Origin: Halegenticoccus soli
Lineage (GTDB): Archaea > Halobacteriota > Halobacteria > Halobacteriales > Haloferacaceae
Reading direction: 5' to 3'
Assembly: GCF_002844195.1 (NCBI RefSeq)
Contig: NZ_PEND01000002.1
Span: 248,001 to 312,000 of the forward strand
Length of the DNA stretch: 64,000 nt
The position numbers and the translations under genes are program-made. This document shows positions 27,862 through 37,847 of the stretch, one piece after another (the first letter of the stretch is position 1; each line of letters opens with the position of its first letter). The notes beneath the pieces were generated by a model. The model did no database searches and was not told where the DNA came from. It saw nothing but the letters and a program-made list of their open reading frames with translations.

Positions 27862-29106
27862 ATGGTAGGGGTTTACGCGGTCGCGAGCGCGAAAGGCGGC
27901 GTGGGAAAGACGACGACGGCGGCGGCGCTCGGGGCGATACTCTCCGCCGCGGAGTACCGCGTCGCCCTGATCGACGCCGACGTCGGGATGGCGAACCTCG
28001 GCGGGCTGTTCGGCGTCGATCCCGACCGGGCGACGGTCCACGACGTGCTCGCGGGCAGAGCGACGGCGGCCGAGGCGACCTACGAGGTGGCCGACGGGCT
28101 CTCCCTCGTGCCGGGCGAGACGGATCTTTCGGCCTTTCCCGAGGCCGACCCCGCGGGCCTCCGGTCGCTGATCGAGGCGTTCGACGACCGCGACTACGTC
28201 CTGCTCGACACCGGCGCGGGGCTTAGCCACGACACCGTGCTCCCTCTCGGACTGGCCGACGAGGTACTCCTCGTCTCCACCCCGGACCGCACGGCGCTCC
28301 GCGACGCGGACAAGACCCGCCGAATCGCCGAACGGCTCGGCGGACGCGTCGCCGGCGCGGCGCTGACGCGCGTCGGCGCGTCGGGCTTCGACGCCGCCGC
28401 CGTCGACGAGCTCCTCGACGCGCCGGTGCTGGGGACGGTACCCGAGGATCCGTGCGTCCCGGCCGCCGCGGCCGCGGCCGAGCCGCTGCCGTCGCACGCG
28501 CCCGACAGCCGTTCGGCCGAGGCCTACCGCGCGCTCGCCGGGAAGCTCGTCGGCGAGGACGTACCCGTCCTCGTGCCGGACGACGGGACTTCGGACTCGC
28601 CCGCCGCGGGCGAGTCGGCCGACGAGCCGGTCGACGAACCGGCCGACGAATCGACCGAAGCGGCGGTCGCCGAGGCGGCGGTGTCCGAACCCGAGACGGA
28701 ATCGCTGGAACCCGGGGCGGTGGGTTCGGAATCCGAATCCGAGCGGTCGGGCGACGAAGCCGAGGCGGGAACCGCCGAAGCGGACGCATCTTCGTCCGAC
28801 GGCGCGACGGCGGAAGACCGGAACCCGGTAGAGTCGCTCGTCGCCGAGGCGGAGGCGTCGGAACCGGAGGCGGAGCGGGGAACGTCGCCGGTCGGCGGGG
28901 CGGAGACGACGGCCGATCCGGTCGACGGCGGGAAGGGAGATGGTGATAGCGACGGGAAGGTCGCGGACGGCGAGGTCGACGGAGACGGTGAGGTCGACGG
29001 GAACGACGAGGACGACGATGTCGAGAGAGCCGACGGGGCCGGTGCGGACGACGACGGGGCGCGGGACGGCGGACGGAAGGGCTTCTTCGGGCGCCTGCTG
29101 GGTTGA
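27862..29106 (+). CDS. MinD/ParA-family ATPase with acidic tail and membrane-targeting tip
   Basis: A 414-residue protein. The deviant Walker A is AKGGVGKTTT (signature Lys11, P-loop Lys16), with DADVGMANLG and LLDTGAGLS further on; the ATPase fold ends about residue 225. A roughly 180-residue disordered Asp/Glu/Ser tail follows and ends in the hydrophobic/basic GRKGFFGRLLG, a likely amphipathic membrane-targeting helix. Haloarchaeal MinD4 has a similar tail and positions the motility machinery, but assignment to that subgroup is inference. A TATA-like TTTATATG at 27823-27830 precedes it, in an AT-rich region opposite aRF1. Confidence 0.85.
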   Translation: MVGVYAVASAKGGVGKTTTAAALGAILSAAEYRVALIDADVGMANLGGLFGVDPDRATVHDVLAGRATAAEATYEVADGLSLVPGETDLSAFPEADPAGLRSLIEAFDDRDYVLLDTGAGLSHDTVLPLGLADEVLLVSTPDRTALRDADKTRRIAERLGGRVAGAALTRVGASGFDAAAVDELLDAPVLGTVPEDPCVPAAAAAAEPLPSHAPDSRSAEAYRALAGKLVGEDVPVLVPDDGTSDSPAAGESADEPVDEPADESTEAAVAEAAVSEPETESLEPGAVGSESESERSGDEAEAGTAEADASSSDGATAEDRNPVESLVAEAEASEPEAERGTSPVGGAETTADPVDGGKGDGDSDGKVADGEVDGDGEVDGNDEDDDVERADGAGADDDGARDGGRKGFFGRLLG

Positions 29107-29145
29107 AACGGGAAGCTCTTTTACCCGCCTGTTCGGACTCCCGAT

Positions 29146-29295
29146 ATGGCAAACGACGACGCAGTCCCGCTCTGGTGGATCGTGCTGTTTCTGCTGCTGG
29201 CGCTCGGACTGGGAGCGACGACCGTGTACGCGGTCGGCGGGAACCTCATCGACCCGATGGTCGCGCTGCCCGCCCTCCTCGCGCCGCTACATTGA
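29146..29295 (+). CDS. 49-residue single-pass membrane protein
   Basis: A short ORF reading [20 protein letters not shown] and ending [10 protein letters not shown]. One hydrophobic helix (about 9-31) and a short tail are visible. A TATA-like CTCTTTTACC at 29116-29125 lies 21-30 bases upstream, which supports real expression. It starts 39 bases after the MinD-like gene and its last nine bases overlap the end of argS on the other strand. The function is unknown; a partner of the MinD-like ATPase is possible. Confidence 0.6.
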   Translation: MANDDAVPLWWIVLFLLLALGLGATTVYAVGGNLIDPMVALPALLAPLH

Positions 29296-31077
29296 GGTCG
29301 GGGCTTCGACGCCGAGGACGGACAGGGCGTTCGCCACCGTCGCCCGCGACGCGTTGACGAGGGCCAATCGCGCGTCGCGGCGTCTCTCGTCCTCCGCCGC
29401 GAGCACCGGGCACTCGCGGTAGAAGGCGTTGAACGTCTCCGCGAACTCTCGGGTGTAGGTCGCCACGACGTGCGGTTCGAGGTCCTCGGCGGCCTCCTCG
29501 ATCACCGCGGGGAAGCGCGCGATCGTCCGCAGGAGGTCGCGCTCCTCCGGGGCGTCGAGGACCGACGGATCGAGGTCCGCCGCGGCCTCGCCCCCGCCGA
29601 ACTCGATCGCGCCGACGTCGATTCCCCGGCTCTCGGCCTCCTCCAGGATCCCGCAGCAGCGGGCGTGGACGTACTGGACGTAGGGGGCGCTCTGCGCCTC
29701 GAAGTCGAGCGCGCGTTCCCACTCGAAGGTGATCGCCTTCGTCGGCTGCTTCGAGACGATGTCGTACCGGACCGCCCCGATGCCGACCTGGCGGGCGATC
29801 CGCTCTACGTCCTCCTCGTCGAGTTCGTCGTCGCGGATGCGCGAGTCGAGGCGCTTTTCGACCTCCTCGCGGGCGCGGACGATCGCCTCGTCGAGCAGGT
29901 CGTCGAGGTCGACGCCCGTCCCCCGGCGGGTGCTCATCTTCCCGTCGGGCAGGTTCACGTACGAGTAGATGGCGTGCGAGAGCTGGTCCGTGTCGTTGCC
30001 GAGGATCTCCAGGGCGGCCTTCAGCTGGTCGGCCTGGAGCTTGTGGTCCTCGCCGAGGACGGTCACGGCCGCGTCGTAGTTGGCGAACTTCCACTCGTGG
30101 TGGGCGAGGTCGCGGGTCGTGTAGAGCGTCGTCCCGTCCGAGCGGAGGAACACGAGCATCTTCTCGATGCCGAACGCCGAGAGGTCGAGCTGCCAGGCGT
30201 CCTCCTCGTAGACGGCGTACTCGGTGTCCTTGAGCCGGTCGACCACGTCGTCGGCGCTGCCGTCGCGGATGAACTCCGTCTCCTTGACGAACGCGTCGAA
30301 CTCGGCGGGCAGGCGTTCGAGCGAGTCGCGCATCCCGGAGAGCACCCGGTCGACGACGCGTTCGACGCGCTCGTACGTCTCGTCGTCCCCCGCCTCCAGC
30401 CCCCGCATGATGCTTTCGATCTCGGCTTCGGCGGCCTCGACCTCCTCGGGGTCGGCGTCTTCGAGGAACTGGTTGCCCTTCCGGTAGTACCGCACGAGGT
30501 CGTAGTCCGCGCGGTCGCGCTCCGGCTTCGGGAGGTCGGACTCGTCGAACGTCTCGTAGGCCCACGTGAACACCGCGACCTGCCGGCCGGCGTCGTTGAC
30601 GTAGTAGTGCCGCTCGACGCCGTAGCCGGCGAAGTCGAGCACGCGCGCGATGGCGTCGCCGAGGATCGGGTTCCGGGCGCGCCCGACGTGGACCGGTCCC
30701 GTGGGGTTGGCGCTCGTGTGCTCGACGACGACGCTCGTGTCCCTGTCGGGGAGCCGGCCGTACTCGCCGTCCTGCGCGGCGACGAGCGTGTCCGCGAGGT
30801 ACGCCTCGCCCGCGTGGAAGTTGACGTACGGTCCCTGCGAGTCGACGCGGGCGAGGTACTCGTACCCTTCCGGGTCGACCGCCTCGGCCACCTCGGCGGC
30901 GATCTCCGGCGGCGGCGCGCCGACCTCGCCTGCGAGCCGGAAGGCGACGCTGGACGCGAGCGTCGCGGGCACGTCCTCCGGCGGTTCCTCGATACCGAGG
31001 TCGTCGGTCGGCAGCCCCCTCGCCGCGAGCGCGTCGGCGAGAGCCGCCTCGACCTCCGCTCGGAACTCTCTGAACAT
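29287..31077 (-). CDS. argS: Arginyl-tRNA synthetase
   Basis: A 596-residue class I synthetase. The N-terminal Add1 domain begins [17 protein letters not shown]. The HIGH motif appears as HVGR in [17 protein letters not shown], and the KMSKS equivalent as GKMSTRRG. The C-terminal DALR anticodon-binding domain carries [11 protein letters not shown] and ends in LGVEAPTSM. The frame is open 51 codons further upstream, but the extra residues are not conserved in style. Confidence 0.96.
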   Translation of the reverse strand: MFREFRAEVEAALADALAARGLPTDDLGIEEPPEDVPATLASSVAFRLAGEVGAPPPEIAAEVAEAVDPEGYEYLARVDSQGPYVNFHAGEAYLADTLVAAQDGEYGRLPDRDTSVVVEHTSANPTGPVHVGRARNPILGDAIARVLDFAGYGVERHYYVNDAGRQVAVFTWAYETFDESDLPKPERDRADYDLVRYYRKGNQFLEDADPEEVEAAEAEIESIMRGLEAGDDETYERVERVVDRVLSGMRDSLERLPAEFDAFVKETEFIRDGSADDVVDRLKDTEYAVYEEDAWQLDLSAFGIEKMLVFLRSDGTTLYTTRDLAHHEWKFANYDAAVTVLGEDHKLQADQLKAALEILGNDTDQLSHAIYSYVNLPDGKMSTRRGTGVDLDDLLDEAIVRAREEVEKRLDSRIRDDELDEEDVERIARQVGIGAVRYDIVSKQPTKAITFEWERALDFEAQSAPYVQYVHARCCGILEEAESRGIDVGAIEFGGGEAAADLDPSVLDAPEERDLLRTIARFPAVIEEAAEDLEPHVVATYTREFAETFNAFYRECPVLAAEDERRRDARLALVNASRATVANALSVLGVEAPTSM

Positions 31078-31394
31078 GCCCGCGGGTTCGCCAGCGCCGC
31101 GTAAAGGGATTGCTAAGTCCGCCGCGGCGACCGCCGCGCCTCGCGCCGCCTGCCGCGATCCGGCGCGTTTTTTGCCCGCGCCGTCTAGCTCGACGCACGA
31201 GCGCCGAGAAGCCGCAAAACTGCGGATCATCGTCGCATCCGGCGTCTCCGCGCCGCGGAGATACCAGGCGCGGGTCCGCCCGACCCTCCCGGGGCCTCTC
31301 CGATCTGACTCCCTCTACCACCTCGCTCCATCTCATTTGTGATACGCATATCACTTCCGTCACGCTTATGACGGGCGCGTCCCATCGTCCGCGT
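31078..31394. other. Divergent intergenic region between argS and ribK
   Basis: The 317-base gap holds no supported gene. Its ribK-proximal end carries the palindromic operator-like site at 31339-31354 and a TATA-like GCTTATGA at 31365-31372. The argS-proximal part is GC-rich without a clear element. Confidence 0.5.
31339..31354. promoter_or_regulatory. Palindromic operator candidate of the riboflavin genes
   Basis: GTGATACGCATATCAC is a perfect inverted repeat (GTGATA, four-base spacer, TATCAC) just upstream of the BRE/TATA of ribK. The gene downstream encodes an HTH-fused riboflavin kinase of the kind described as the archaeal riboflavin regulator RbkR, so autoregulation through this site is a natural inference. 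Confidence 0.65.
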
Positions 31395-32099
31395 ATGTCA
31401 GAAACGGCAACGGCCCGCGCCGTCGGGCACGACGAACTCGCCGCGCTGAAGCTCGTGGCCCTCGACGGCGGGCTTGCCGGTCCCGTGAAAGTCTCCTGTT
31501 CGGGGCTCGCGGATCGGCTCGACGCCTCCAGTCAGACCGCCTCCCGCCGCCTCCAGCGGCTCGACGAGGCGGGGCTCGTCGAGCGCGACATCGTCAGCGA
31601 CGGTCAGTGGATCGACGTCACCGACGCCGGCGAGTCTGCCCTCCGACGGGAGTACGAGGACTACCGGCGCATCTTCGAGGGGGCCGCCGCCGTGACCCTG
31701 ACCGGGACCGTCACCGGCGGGATGGGCGAGGGTCGCCACTACATCTCCCTCCCGGGGTACATGGACCAGTTCAGGGAGCGCCTCGGGTACGAACCCTTCC
31801 CGGGGACGCTGAACGTGAACCTCTCGGAGGAGAGCGTCCGCGCCCGCTCCGGCATGGCCTCGCTCGACGCGATTCCGATCGACGGCTGGGAGGACGAAGA
31901 GCGGACGTTCGGCCCCGCGACGTGCTACGCGGCGACGGTCGAGCACGACGGCGACAGCTACGGGACGGCCCACATCATCGTCCCCGAGCGCACCCACCAC
32001 GACGAGAGCCAGCTGGAGCTCATCTCGCCGGTCAAGCTCCGCGACGAGCTCGGGCTCGACGACGGCGACGCGATCACCGTCCGCGTCGAGGAGGTGTGA
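31395..32099 (+). CDS. ribK: HTH-fused CTP-dependent riboflavin kinase / regulator (RbkR type)
   Basis: A 234-residue bifunctional protein. Residues about 10-80 form a winged helix ([20 protein letters not shown], the recognition region). Residues about 95-230 are the DUF120 kinase domain that makes FMN with CTP ([37 protein letters not shown]). Such fusions are described as RbkR, which both senses CTP/FMN and controls riboflavin genes. ATG at 31395 lies about 26 bases after a TATA-like element. The stop codon overlaps the likely GTG start of ribB. Confidence 0.93.
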   Translation: MSETATARAVGHDELAALKLVALDGGLAGPVKVSCSGLADRLDASSQTASRRLQRLDEAGLVERDIVSDGQWIDVTDAGESALRREYEDYRRIFEGAAAVTLTGTVTGGMGEGRHYISLPGYMDQFRERLGYEPFPGTLNVNLSEESVRARSGMASLDAIPIDGWEDEERTFGPATCYAATVEHDGDSYGTAHIIVPERTHHDESQLELISPVKLRDELGLDDGDAITVRVEEV

Positions 32100-32902
32100 T
32101 CGTGACGGGAGAGGCGGATGCCGAGTCGGCAGTGGCCGCCGAGGAGGGAGACGCCGAGTCGGTCCCGTCCGCCGACGAGGGAGACGCGGATCCGGCCGAC
32201 GACACCGACACCGCCGCCGCCGACGGCCCGCCCTCGGAGGCGCTGGCGCGCGCGATCGACGCCTTCCGGGCCGGCGACCCCGTCCTGATCCACGACTTCG
32301 ACGACCGGGAGGGCGAGACGGACATCGTCTACCCGGCCGGCGCGGTCGCGCCGGCGGACGTGGCCCGGCTCCGCAACGACGCGGGCGGGCTGGTCTGCGT
32401 CGCGCTCTCGGACGGGGTCGCGGAGGCGTTCGGCCTCCCGTTCCTCGACGAGACGATCGACCACCCGAGCGCCGCGAACCACGACCTCGCGTACGACAGC
32501 CGGTCGTCCTTCTCGCTCCCCGTGAACCACCGCGGGACGTTCACCGGCGTCACCGACGAGGACCGCGCGCTCACCATCGCCGAACTCGCCGCCGCCGCGG
32601 ACGCGGTCGACGGCGACGGCGGCGACGGATACGACGCGTCGGACTTCGCCGCCGAGTTCCGCTCGCCCGGCCACGTCAACCTCCTGCGCGCCGCGCCGGG
32701 GCTGCTCGCGGACCGCCGCGGTCACACCGAACTCGGCCTCGCGCTCGCCGACGCCGCGGGGCTCCCGCCGGCGGTGGTCGTCTGCGAGATGCTCGACGAC
32801 GAGACCGGCAAGGCGCTCCCGAAGGGAGCCGCCCGAGCGTACGCTCGACGGCACGGCCTGGTCTACCTGGAGGGCGGCCGCCTCGTCGACGAGCTGGCCT
32901 GA
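32096..32902 (+). CDS. ribB: 3,4-dihydroxy-2-butanone 4-phosphate synthase
   Basis: A 268-residue enzyme that makes the four-carbon unit of riboflavin from ribulose 5-phosphate. The acidic active-site loop is DDREGETD, and [16 protein letters not shown] then VVCEML supply the other conserved acidic and His residues. About 40 acidic, low-complexity residues precede the domain. GTG at 32096 overlaps the ribK stop by four bases (GTGA); GTG at 32102 is the alternative. With ribK it forms a two-gene riboflavin operon. It converges on the epimerase gene with one base between the stops. Confidence 0.93.
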   Translation: MIVTGEADAESAVAAEEGDAESVPSADEGDADPADDTDTAAADGPPSEALARAIDAFRAGDPVLIHDFDDREGETDIVYPAGAVAPADVARLRNDAGGLVCVALSDGVAEAFGLPFLDETIDHPSAANHDLAYDSRSSFSLPVNHRGTFTGVTDEDRALTIAELAAAADAVDGDGGDGYDASDFAAEFRSPGHVNLLRAAPGLLADRRGHTELGLALADAAGLPPAVVVCEMLDDETGKALPKGAARAYARRHGLVYLEGGRLVDELA

Positions 32903-32903
32903 A

Positions 32904-33815
32904 TCAGAGATCCCGCCAGCTCCGCGTCGGCTCCCAGCCCAGCCGCGCGCGGGCCTTCTCCGCGCTCACGAGGCTCTCGTAGCCGTCGAGCTCTCGCCTG
33001 ACCGCGACGCCGGGGTACGCCTCGCGGGCCAGTTCGGCGCTCGGCGCGTCGGCGGTCGTGTCGGGCGCGGCCGCCCAGAAGACCTCGTACCCCCGGAAGT
33101 CGGCCTCGACGGCCCGGCTGACGAGCGCCGCGGCGTCCTCGACGTGGAGGTACGCGAACAGCGTGTTCCGCGCGACGCGGTAGAACCCCGCCTCCTCGAT
33201 CCCGGCGAGCGAGCGGTCCGCGTCGGCGAACGTCCGCCGCGCCGCCTCGTCGTCGACGACGAGCGGGAACCGGAGGGCGGAGACCGTCCGCGGGCCGTCG
33301 TTCCGCCGCGCGATTCCCTCGGCGGTCACTTCGAGCACCCGCTTGCCGAGGGCGTACGGGTCGCGCGGTGTCAGGGGGTGGCTCTCGTCGACGGGGAGGT
33401 ACTCGACGCGGACCGGATCGGGATCGAACCCCGCGCCGAGGGCGCTCAGGCTCGACGCGAGGCAGACCGACCCGACACCGAGGTGCTGGGCGGCTTCCAG
33501 CACGTGGTAGGTCGTCATCGCGTTGCTCTCGAAGGTGACGTGGCCGGGGCTCTCGTCCGGCCGCGGGAGGGTGCCGAGGTGGACGACCGCGTCCGCGCCG
33601 CTCTTCGCCAGCGAGCCGTACACCTCCCCGGCGTCGAGCAGATCCGTCCGGAGGTAGGCGTCCGCGACCTCCTCGCGCCGCGCCCCGCGGCTGAGGTTGA
33701 CTGTTCTGTAGCCCCGGTCGGCGAAGTGCCGGAGGACGGCCCGCCCGATCTCGCCGTTGCCGCCGGTGACGGCGACCGCCTCGATCCTCCCGCTCGCGTC
33801 TCGATCCGCGCTCAT
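32904..33815 (-). CDS. NAD-dependent epimerase/dehydratase
   Basis: A 303-residue extended SDR. The nucleotide-binding glycine motif is GGNGEIG (18-24), and the catalytic YxxxK appears as YALGK after SHPLTPRD, with a Ser in LASSLSALG. The C-terminal half is the substrate domain (LHVEDAAALVSRAVE). It probably acts on a nucleotide sugar or related carbonyl, but the substrate cannot be read from the sequence. The chosen start MSADRDASGR gives the usual length, and the open frame extends 40 more codons upstream. Confidence 0.85.
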   Translation of the reverse strand: MSADRDASGRIEAVAVTGGNGEIGRAVLRHFADRGYRTVNLSRGARREEVADAYLRTDLLDAGEVYGSLAKSGADAVVHLGTLPRPDESPGHVTFESNAMTTYHVLEAAQHLGVGSVCLASSLSALGAGFDPDPVRVEYLPVDESHPLTPRDPYALGKRVLEVTAEGIARRNDGPRTVSALRFPLVVDDEAARRTFADADRSLAGIEEAGFYRVARNTLFAYLHVEDAAALVSRAVEADFRGYEVFWAAAPDTTADAPSAELAREAYPGVAVRRELDGYESLVSAEKARARLGWEPTRSWRDL

Positions 33816-33903
33816 GCGTTCGCTCTCTCCCCCGGAGGACGAAAATCCCCGCCCTCGCCCCGGTTTCTCATGATTTATGCCCTCCGCCGCGAATGCCCAG
33901 CGT

Positions 33904-34833
33904 ATGGGCTTCGACGACATGGACGTGGACACCATCTGGATGGACGGCGAGTTCGTGGACTGGGACGACGCGCAGATCCACGTGCTCAGCCACGGTCTCC
34001 ACTACGGGACGGGCGTGTTCGAGGGCGTCCGCTGTTACGACACGGAGAGGGGGCCGGCGATCTTCCGCTGGGACGAACACCTCGACCGGTTCTACGCATC
34101 CGGCAAGCCGTACGACATGGAGATCCCGTTCGACCACGAGGAGCTGACGGAGGCGACGCTCGAACTCCTCCGCCGGGAGGGCCTGGAGAGCTGTTACATC
34201 CGGCCGATCGCCTTCTACGGCTACGACAGTCTCGGCGTCAGCCCGGGCGACTGCCCGGTGCAGGTCGCCATCGCCGCCTGGCCGTGGGGCGCGTACCTCG
34301 GCGACGACGCCCTGGAGAACGGCATCAAGGTGATGGTCTCCTCGTGGCGGAAGCACGCCTCCAGCCAGATCCCGACGAACGCGAAGACGACCGGCCTCTA
34401 CGTCAACAGCCTGCTCGCGGGCGAGGAGGCCCGCCGTCACGGCTACCGCGAGGCGATCGTCCTCAACAAGGAGGGCAACGTCGCCGAAGGGCCCGGGGAG
34501 AACATCTTCCTCGTCCGCGGGGGCAAGATCTACACCCCGGGGCTCTCCCAGAGCATCCTCGACGGCATCACCCGCGACACCGTGATCAAGCTCGCCCGCG
34601 AGCGCGGCTACGAGGTCGACGACACGGCCGTCATCAGCCGCGGCGAACTGCACACCGCCGACGAACTGTTCTTCACCGGCAGCGCCGCCGAGGTGACGCC
34701 GATCCGGCAGGTCGACAACGTCGAGATCGGAAGCGGCGAGCGCGGCCCGGTGACGGAGGAACTGCAGTCGGCCTTCTTCGACCTCGTGGAGCGGCGGACC
34801 GACGATCACGAGGAGTGGTTCACGTACGTTTGA
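33904..34833 (+). CDS. ilvE: Branched-chain amino acid aminotransferase
   Basis: A 309-residue fold-type IV PLP enzyme for the last step of Leu, Ile and Val synthesis. The PLP lysine is Lys161 in TNAKTTGLYVNSLLA, and EGPGENIFLV and FFTGSAAEVTPI are the other signatures. ATG at 33904 sits about 28 bases after a TATA-like GATTTATG, which favours it over the in-frame ATG nine codons upstream. Threonine synthase and threonine ammonia-lyase of related pathways are also in this window but not linked. Confidence 0.93.
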   Translation: MGFDDMDVDTIWMDGEFVDWDDAQIHVLSHGLHYGTGVFEGVRCYDTERGPAIFRWDEHLDRFYASGKPYDMEIPFDHEELTEATLELLRREGLESCYIRPIAFYGYDSLGVSPGDCPVQVAIAAWPWGAYLGDDALENGIKVMVSSWRKHASSQIPTNAKTTGLYVNSLLAGEEARRHGYREAIVLNKEGNVAEGPGENIFLVRGGKIYTPGLSQSILDGITRDTVIKLARERGYEVDDTAVISRGELHTADELFFTGSAAEVTPIRQVDNVEIGSGERGPVTEELQSAFFDLVERRTDDHEEWFTYV

Positions 34834-34843
34834 GGTCCGCCGT

Positions 34844-35473
34844 CTAGGGCCGGTCGCCGTCCGCCCGCGGCCGGCGTCCGAGGTCCTCGACGCCCTCCTC
34901 CGTGACGTTGATGGCGACGCCCTCGTCGGTTTCGGCGAACCCGGCGCTCAGGATGCGCGTCAGCGCCTCCTCGACCTTCTCGCCGGTCTCCTCGATCCGG
35001 CTCGGTTCGACCTCGATGACGAATCCTGTCGTGATGTTCGGCGCGGTCGGCATGAACAGCACCTCCCTCCCGTCGCTGGTCCGCTTTCCGGTCTTGAAGG
35101 CGGTCATCCTGATGCCGTTCCACGTCTCGATCCGGACCGGCTTCTGGAGGTCGTCGGTGCCGGTGAGGGCGGTTTCGACGGCGAGTTTCGAGGCGTTGTA
35201 CACCACGCGAATGAGCGGAACGCGGTTCATCGTGTTGTCGATCCCCTCCTCGACGAGCCGACCGAGCGTCGTTCGCATCAGGTACCCGACCGAGAAGACG
35301 AGCATCACGAACACGACGAGGGCGATGATGACCCGGGCCCACGTCGGCTCGATGCCGTTGACGAGCGGGAGGTCGGCGATCTGGTTGTAGAGCCAGTTGA
35401 GAACGAGGACGATGACGATGATGGGGACGAGGACGATGAGGCCGCTCGCGGCATCGCGCTTCCACGTGGACAT
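34844..35473 (-). CDS. DUF502 family membrane protein
   Basis: A 209-residue protein. Two N-terminal membrane segments (about 9-28, GLIVLVPIIVIVLVLNWLY, and 47-66) are followed by a soluble domain of about 140 residues (RVPLIRVVYNASKLAVETAL, VLFMPTAPNITTGFVIEVE). This matches the widespread DUF502 family (COG2928), whose function is unknown. A 13-bp palindrome abuts the start codon. It converges on ilvE with ten bases between the stops. Confidence 0.85.
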   Translation of the reverse strand: MSTWKRDAASGLIVLVPIIVIVLVLNWLYNQIADLPLVNGIEPTWARVIIALVVFVMLVFSVGYLMRTTLGRLVEEGIDNTMNRVPLIRVVYNASKLAVETALTGTDDLQKPVRIETWNGIRMTAFKTGKRTSDGREVLFMPTAPNITTGFVIEVEPSRIEETGEKVEEALTRILSAGFAETDEGVAINVTEEGVEDLGRRPRADGDRP

Positions 35474-35486
35474 CTATGGACCATAG
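35474..35486. promoter_or_regulatory. 13-bp palindrome at the DUF502 start
   Basis: CTATGGACCATAG is a perfect odd-length palindrome directly before the DUF502 start codon. It could be an operator at the transcription start or a chance match. Confidence 0.3.
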
Positions 35487-35499
35487 TGCGAACGGGGGA

Positions 35500-35640
35500 G
35501 TAATGAGGTCTTCTACCGCCGGTCGCCGACCGTCGGCCGATCGCCGATCAGCCGGCGGTCAGTCGTCGGGCGGTCGCCGGTCGATTGCCGAGCGGTCGTT
35601 CGGCCGGTCGTCGCCGGACCCGCCGAACCCGGCCGATCGA
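35500..35640. repeat. Degenerate low-complexity GGTCGCCG-type repeats
   Basis: The gap between the DUF502 and proline dehydrogenase genes is filled with irregular copies of GGTCGSCG and GGCCGATCG words, with no fixed period. It has no coding signal, and the spacing is too irregular for a CRISPR array. Confidence 0.4.
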
Positions 35641-35649
35641 TTCGTCGGC

Positions 35650-36489
35650 TCAGACGCCCGCGACCGCCCGGAGCGCGAACAGCGCGTTCTCCTTGCGCTC
35701 GCGGACGCGCCGGTAGAAGTACGAGAACCACTTCCCGCCGTACGGGGCGTACTGCCACACGTCGTATCCCCGCGCCGCGAGCTCGCGCTGGGCGTCCTCG
35801 CGGACGCCCATGAGCATCTGAATCTCGAACGGCGTCCCGTGCTCCTCGTGGAGGGCGATCGCGTGGTCGATCATCGCCGGGTCGTGGCTGCCGACGGCGA
35901 TTCCGCCGTCGAACCGCTCGAAGGCGAACTCCAGGTCCTCGCGGTACGCCTCGTTGACCTCCTCCTTCCTCGTGTAGGCGATGTCGGCGGGCTCGTCGTA
36001 CGCGCCCTTGACGAGCCGCACCTTCCCCGGCACGTCCGCGAGCCGGTCGAGGTCCTCGCGGGTCCGCCGGAGGTTCGCCTGCACGCAGACGCCGACGCCG
36101 CCGTCGAACTCGCGGGCGAGCTCCTCGTAGGCGTTCAGCGTCGCGTCCGTCGTCGTGTGGTCCTCCATGTCGCACCAGACGAACACGCCCCGGTCGACCC
36201 CGCGCGCGACGACGTCGCGGTAGTTCCGTCTGAACACGTCCTCGCCGACGTCGAGGCCGATCTGGGAGGGTTTGACCGACACGCACGCGTCGAGGTCCGT
36301 CGCCGCGATGTCCTCGATCAGTCGGAGGTACGCCGCCGCGTCCTCGTCGGCCGGTTCCCGCGCACGGTAGTGTTCGCCGAGCAGGTTCAGGATGACCTTC
36401 ACGCCGTCCTCGTTCGCCCGCCGCGCGTGATCGAGCGCCTCCGGCGGCGTCTCGCCCGCGACGAATCGGTTGGCGATCGGCGGTATCAT
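35650..36489 (-). CDS. Proline dehydrogenase
   Basis: A 279-residue single-domain PRODH, the FAD barrel that oxidises proline to pyrroline-5-carboxylate. The C-terminal helix signature [15 protein letters not shown] (substrate carboxylate-binding arginines), the LMGVRED segment and the [10 protein letters not shown] region are visible. ATG at 36489 follows a TATA-like CTTAATCG about 28 bases upstream on the minus strand, while the frame runs 79 codons further. No P5C dehydrogenase gene is adjacent. Confidence 0.9.
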   Translation of the reverse strand: MIPPIANRFVAGETPPEALDHARRANEDGVKVILNLLGEHYRAREPADEDAAAYLRLIEDIAATDLDACVSVKPSQIGLDVGEDVFRRNYRDVVARGVDRGVFVWCDMEDHTTTDATLNAYEELAREFDGGVGVCVQANLRRTREDLDRLADVPGKVRLVKGAYDEPADIAYTRKEEVNEAYREDLEFAFERFDGGIAVGSHDPAMIDHAIALHEEHGTPFEIQMLMGVREDAQRELAARGYDVWQYAPYGGKWFSYFYRRVRERKENALFALRAVAGV

Positions 36490-36711
36490 ACCCTGTGATT
36501 TGTCACCCCCGATTAAGCGTGTTGTTCTTCGGAGTCGTCGACCGCGCACCCGTCGGGGTGTCTCCTCGGCCCGTCTCGTCTGTTCCCGTCCCATCAGGGC
36601 GACTCGCCGGCCCGTCTCGTCGGCTCGCGCAGCGGGCGTCCCCGACGCCCGCGCCGTCCGCCGCCGAGCGAAACCGGCGAGAATTAAACCCGTCCGTCCG
36701 ATCCCCGGCGT

Positions 36712-37254
36712 ATGGTCGTCACCCACCTCGTCAGCGCGGTCTGGGCCATGCTGCCCGCGTACGTCCCGAACAACGTCGCGGTCCTCGCCGGGGGCGGTCG
36801 TCCCATCGACGGCGGCCGGACGTGGGGCGGCAGGCGGCTCCTCGGCGACGGAAAGACCTGGCGCGGGACCGCCGTCGGGACGCTCGCGGGCGTTCTCCTG
36901 GCGATCGCGCTGAACGCGGTCAACCGGCGGGCCTCGGACGCCATCGGGGTTTCGCTGCCGGAATTTCCGCTCCGGGCCGGCCTCGCGCTGGCGCTCGGAT
37001 CGATGCTCGGCGACATCGGCGCGTCGTTCCTCAAGCGCCGAACCGGCCGCGAGCGCGGCGCGTCGTTACCCGGCCTCGACCAGCTCGATTTCGCCGCCGG
37101 CGCGCTCGCGCTCGCCCGCCTCGTCGCCCCGCGGTGGTTCGTCAGGACGTTCACGCCGCCCGTGCTCGCCGTCGTCATCGTCCTCACGCCCGTCCTGCAC
37201 GTCGCGACGAACGCGATCGCCTACGCGCTCGGCCTGAAAGACGAACCCTGGTAG
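36712..37254 (+). CDS. carS: CDP-archaeol synthase
   Basis: A 180-residue integral membrane enzyme (DUF46) that transfers CTP to digeranylgeranylglyceryl phosphate in polar-lipid synthesis. Conserved stretches are [24 protein letters not shown] and [15 protein letters not shown], separated by about four or five membrane segments. A TATA-like AATTAAAC at 36682-36689 is 23-30 bases upstream. With idsA it is the second ether-lipid gene in the window. pyrE follows after 71 bases with its own TATA box. Confidence 0.95.
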   Translation: MVVTHLVSAVWAMLPAYVPNNVAVLAGGGRPIDGGRTWGGRRLLGDGKTWRGTAVGTLAGVLLAIALNAVNRRASDAIGVSLPEFPLRAGLALALGSMLGDIGASFLKRRTGRERGASLPGLDQLDFAAGALALARLVAPRWFVRTFTPPVLAVVIVLTPVLHVATNAIAYALGLKDEPW

Positions 37255-37325
37255 CCCCGTCGCTCATCGACCCGGCCGGCCCGCAACCGGCCCGCTTATA
37301 CTCCCTCACGAACCCACACCCTGCA

Positions 37326-37847
37326 ATGGCGAACCAGGACCTCATCGAGGCGCTGCGGGACGCGGACGCCGTCCGGTTCGGCGAGTTCGAACTCTCCCAC
37401 GGCGGCACGAGCGACTACTACGTCGACAAGTACCTCTTCGAGACGGACCCGCGCTGCCTGCGGCTCATCGCCGACGCGTTCGCGGAGCGCGTCGGCGACG
37501 CCAAGCTCGCGGGCGTCGCGCTCGGGGGCGTCCCCCTCGTCGCGGTCACGAGCGTCGAGACCGACAGCCCCTACGTGATCGCCCGGAAGAAGGCGAAGGA
37601 GTACGGCACCGCGAAGCGCGTCGAGGGCCGCCTCGACGAGGGCGAGGAGGTCGTCGTGCTGGAGGACATCGCGACCACCGGCAGGAGCGCGCTCGACGCG
37701 GTCGAGGCGCTCCGCGAGGCCGGCGCCGAGGTGAACCGCGCGCTCGTCGTCGTCGACCGCGAGGAGGGCGCGCGCGCGCTGCTCGGGGAGCACGGCGTCG
37801 AACTGGAGGCCCTGCTCACGGCGTCGGACCTGCTGGCGGACGCGTAG
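37326..37847 (+). CDS. pyrE: Orotate phosphoribosyltransferase
   Basis: A 173-residue type I PRTase that makes OMP from orotate and PRPP in de novo pyrimidine synthesis. The PRPP loop reads [20 protein letters not shown]. The [14 protein letters not shown] region holds the catalytic lysines. A TATA-like CTTATACT at 37294-37301 precedes the ATG by about 28 bases. The length is typical for the archaeal enzyme. Confidence 0.95.
   Translation: MANQDLIEALRDADAVRFGEFELSHGGTSDYYVDKYLFETDPRCLRLIADAFAERVGDAKLAGVALGGVPLVAVTSVETDSPYVIARKKAKEYGTAKRVEGRLDEGEEVVVLEDIATTGRSALDAVEALREAGAEVNRALVVVDREEGARALLGEHGVELEALLTASDLLADA

Noticed and set aside
35500-35640. CRISPR-like repeats in the DUF502 / proline dehydrogenase gap
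   Set aside because: Units vary in length and sequence with no spacers of constant size. It is low-complexity DNA.
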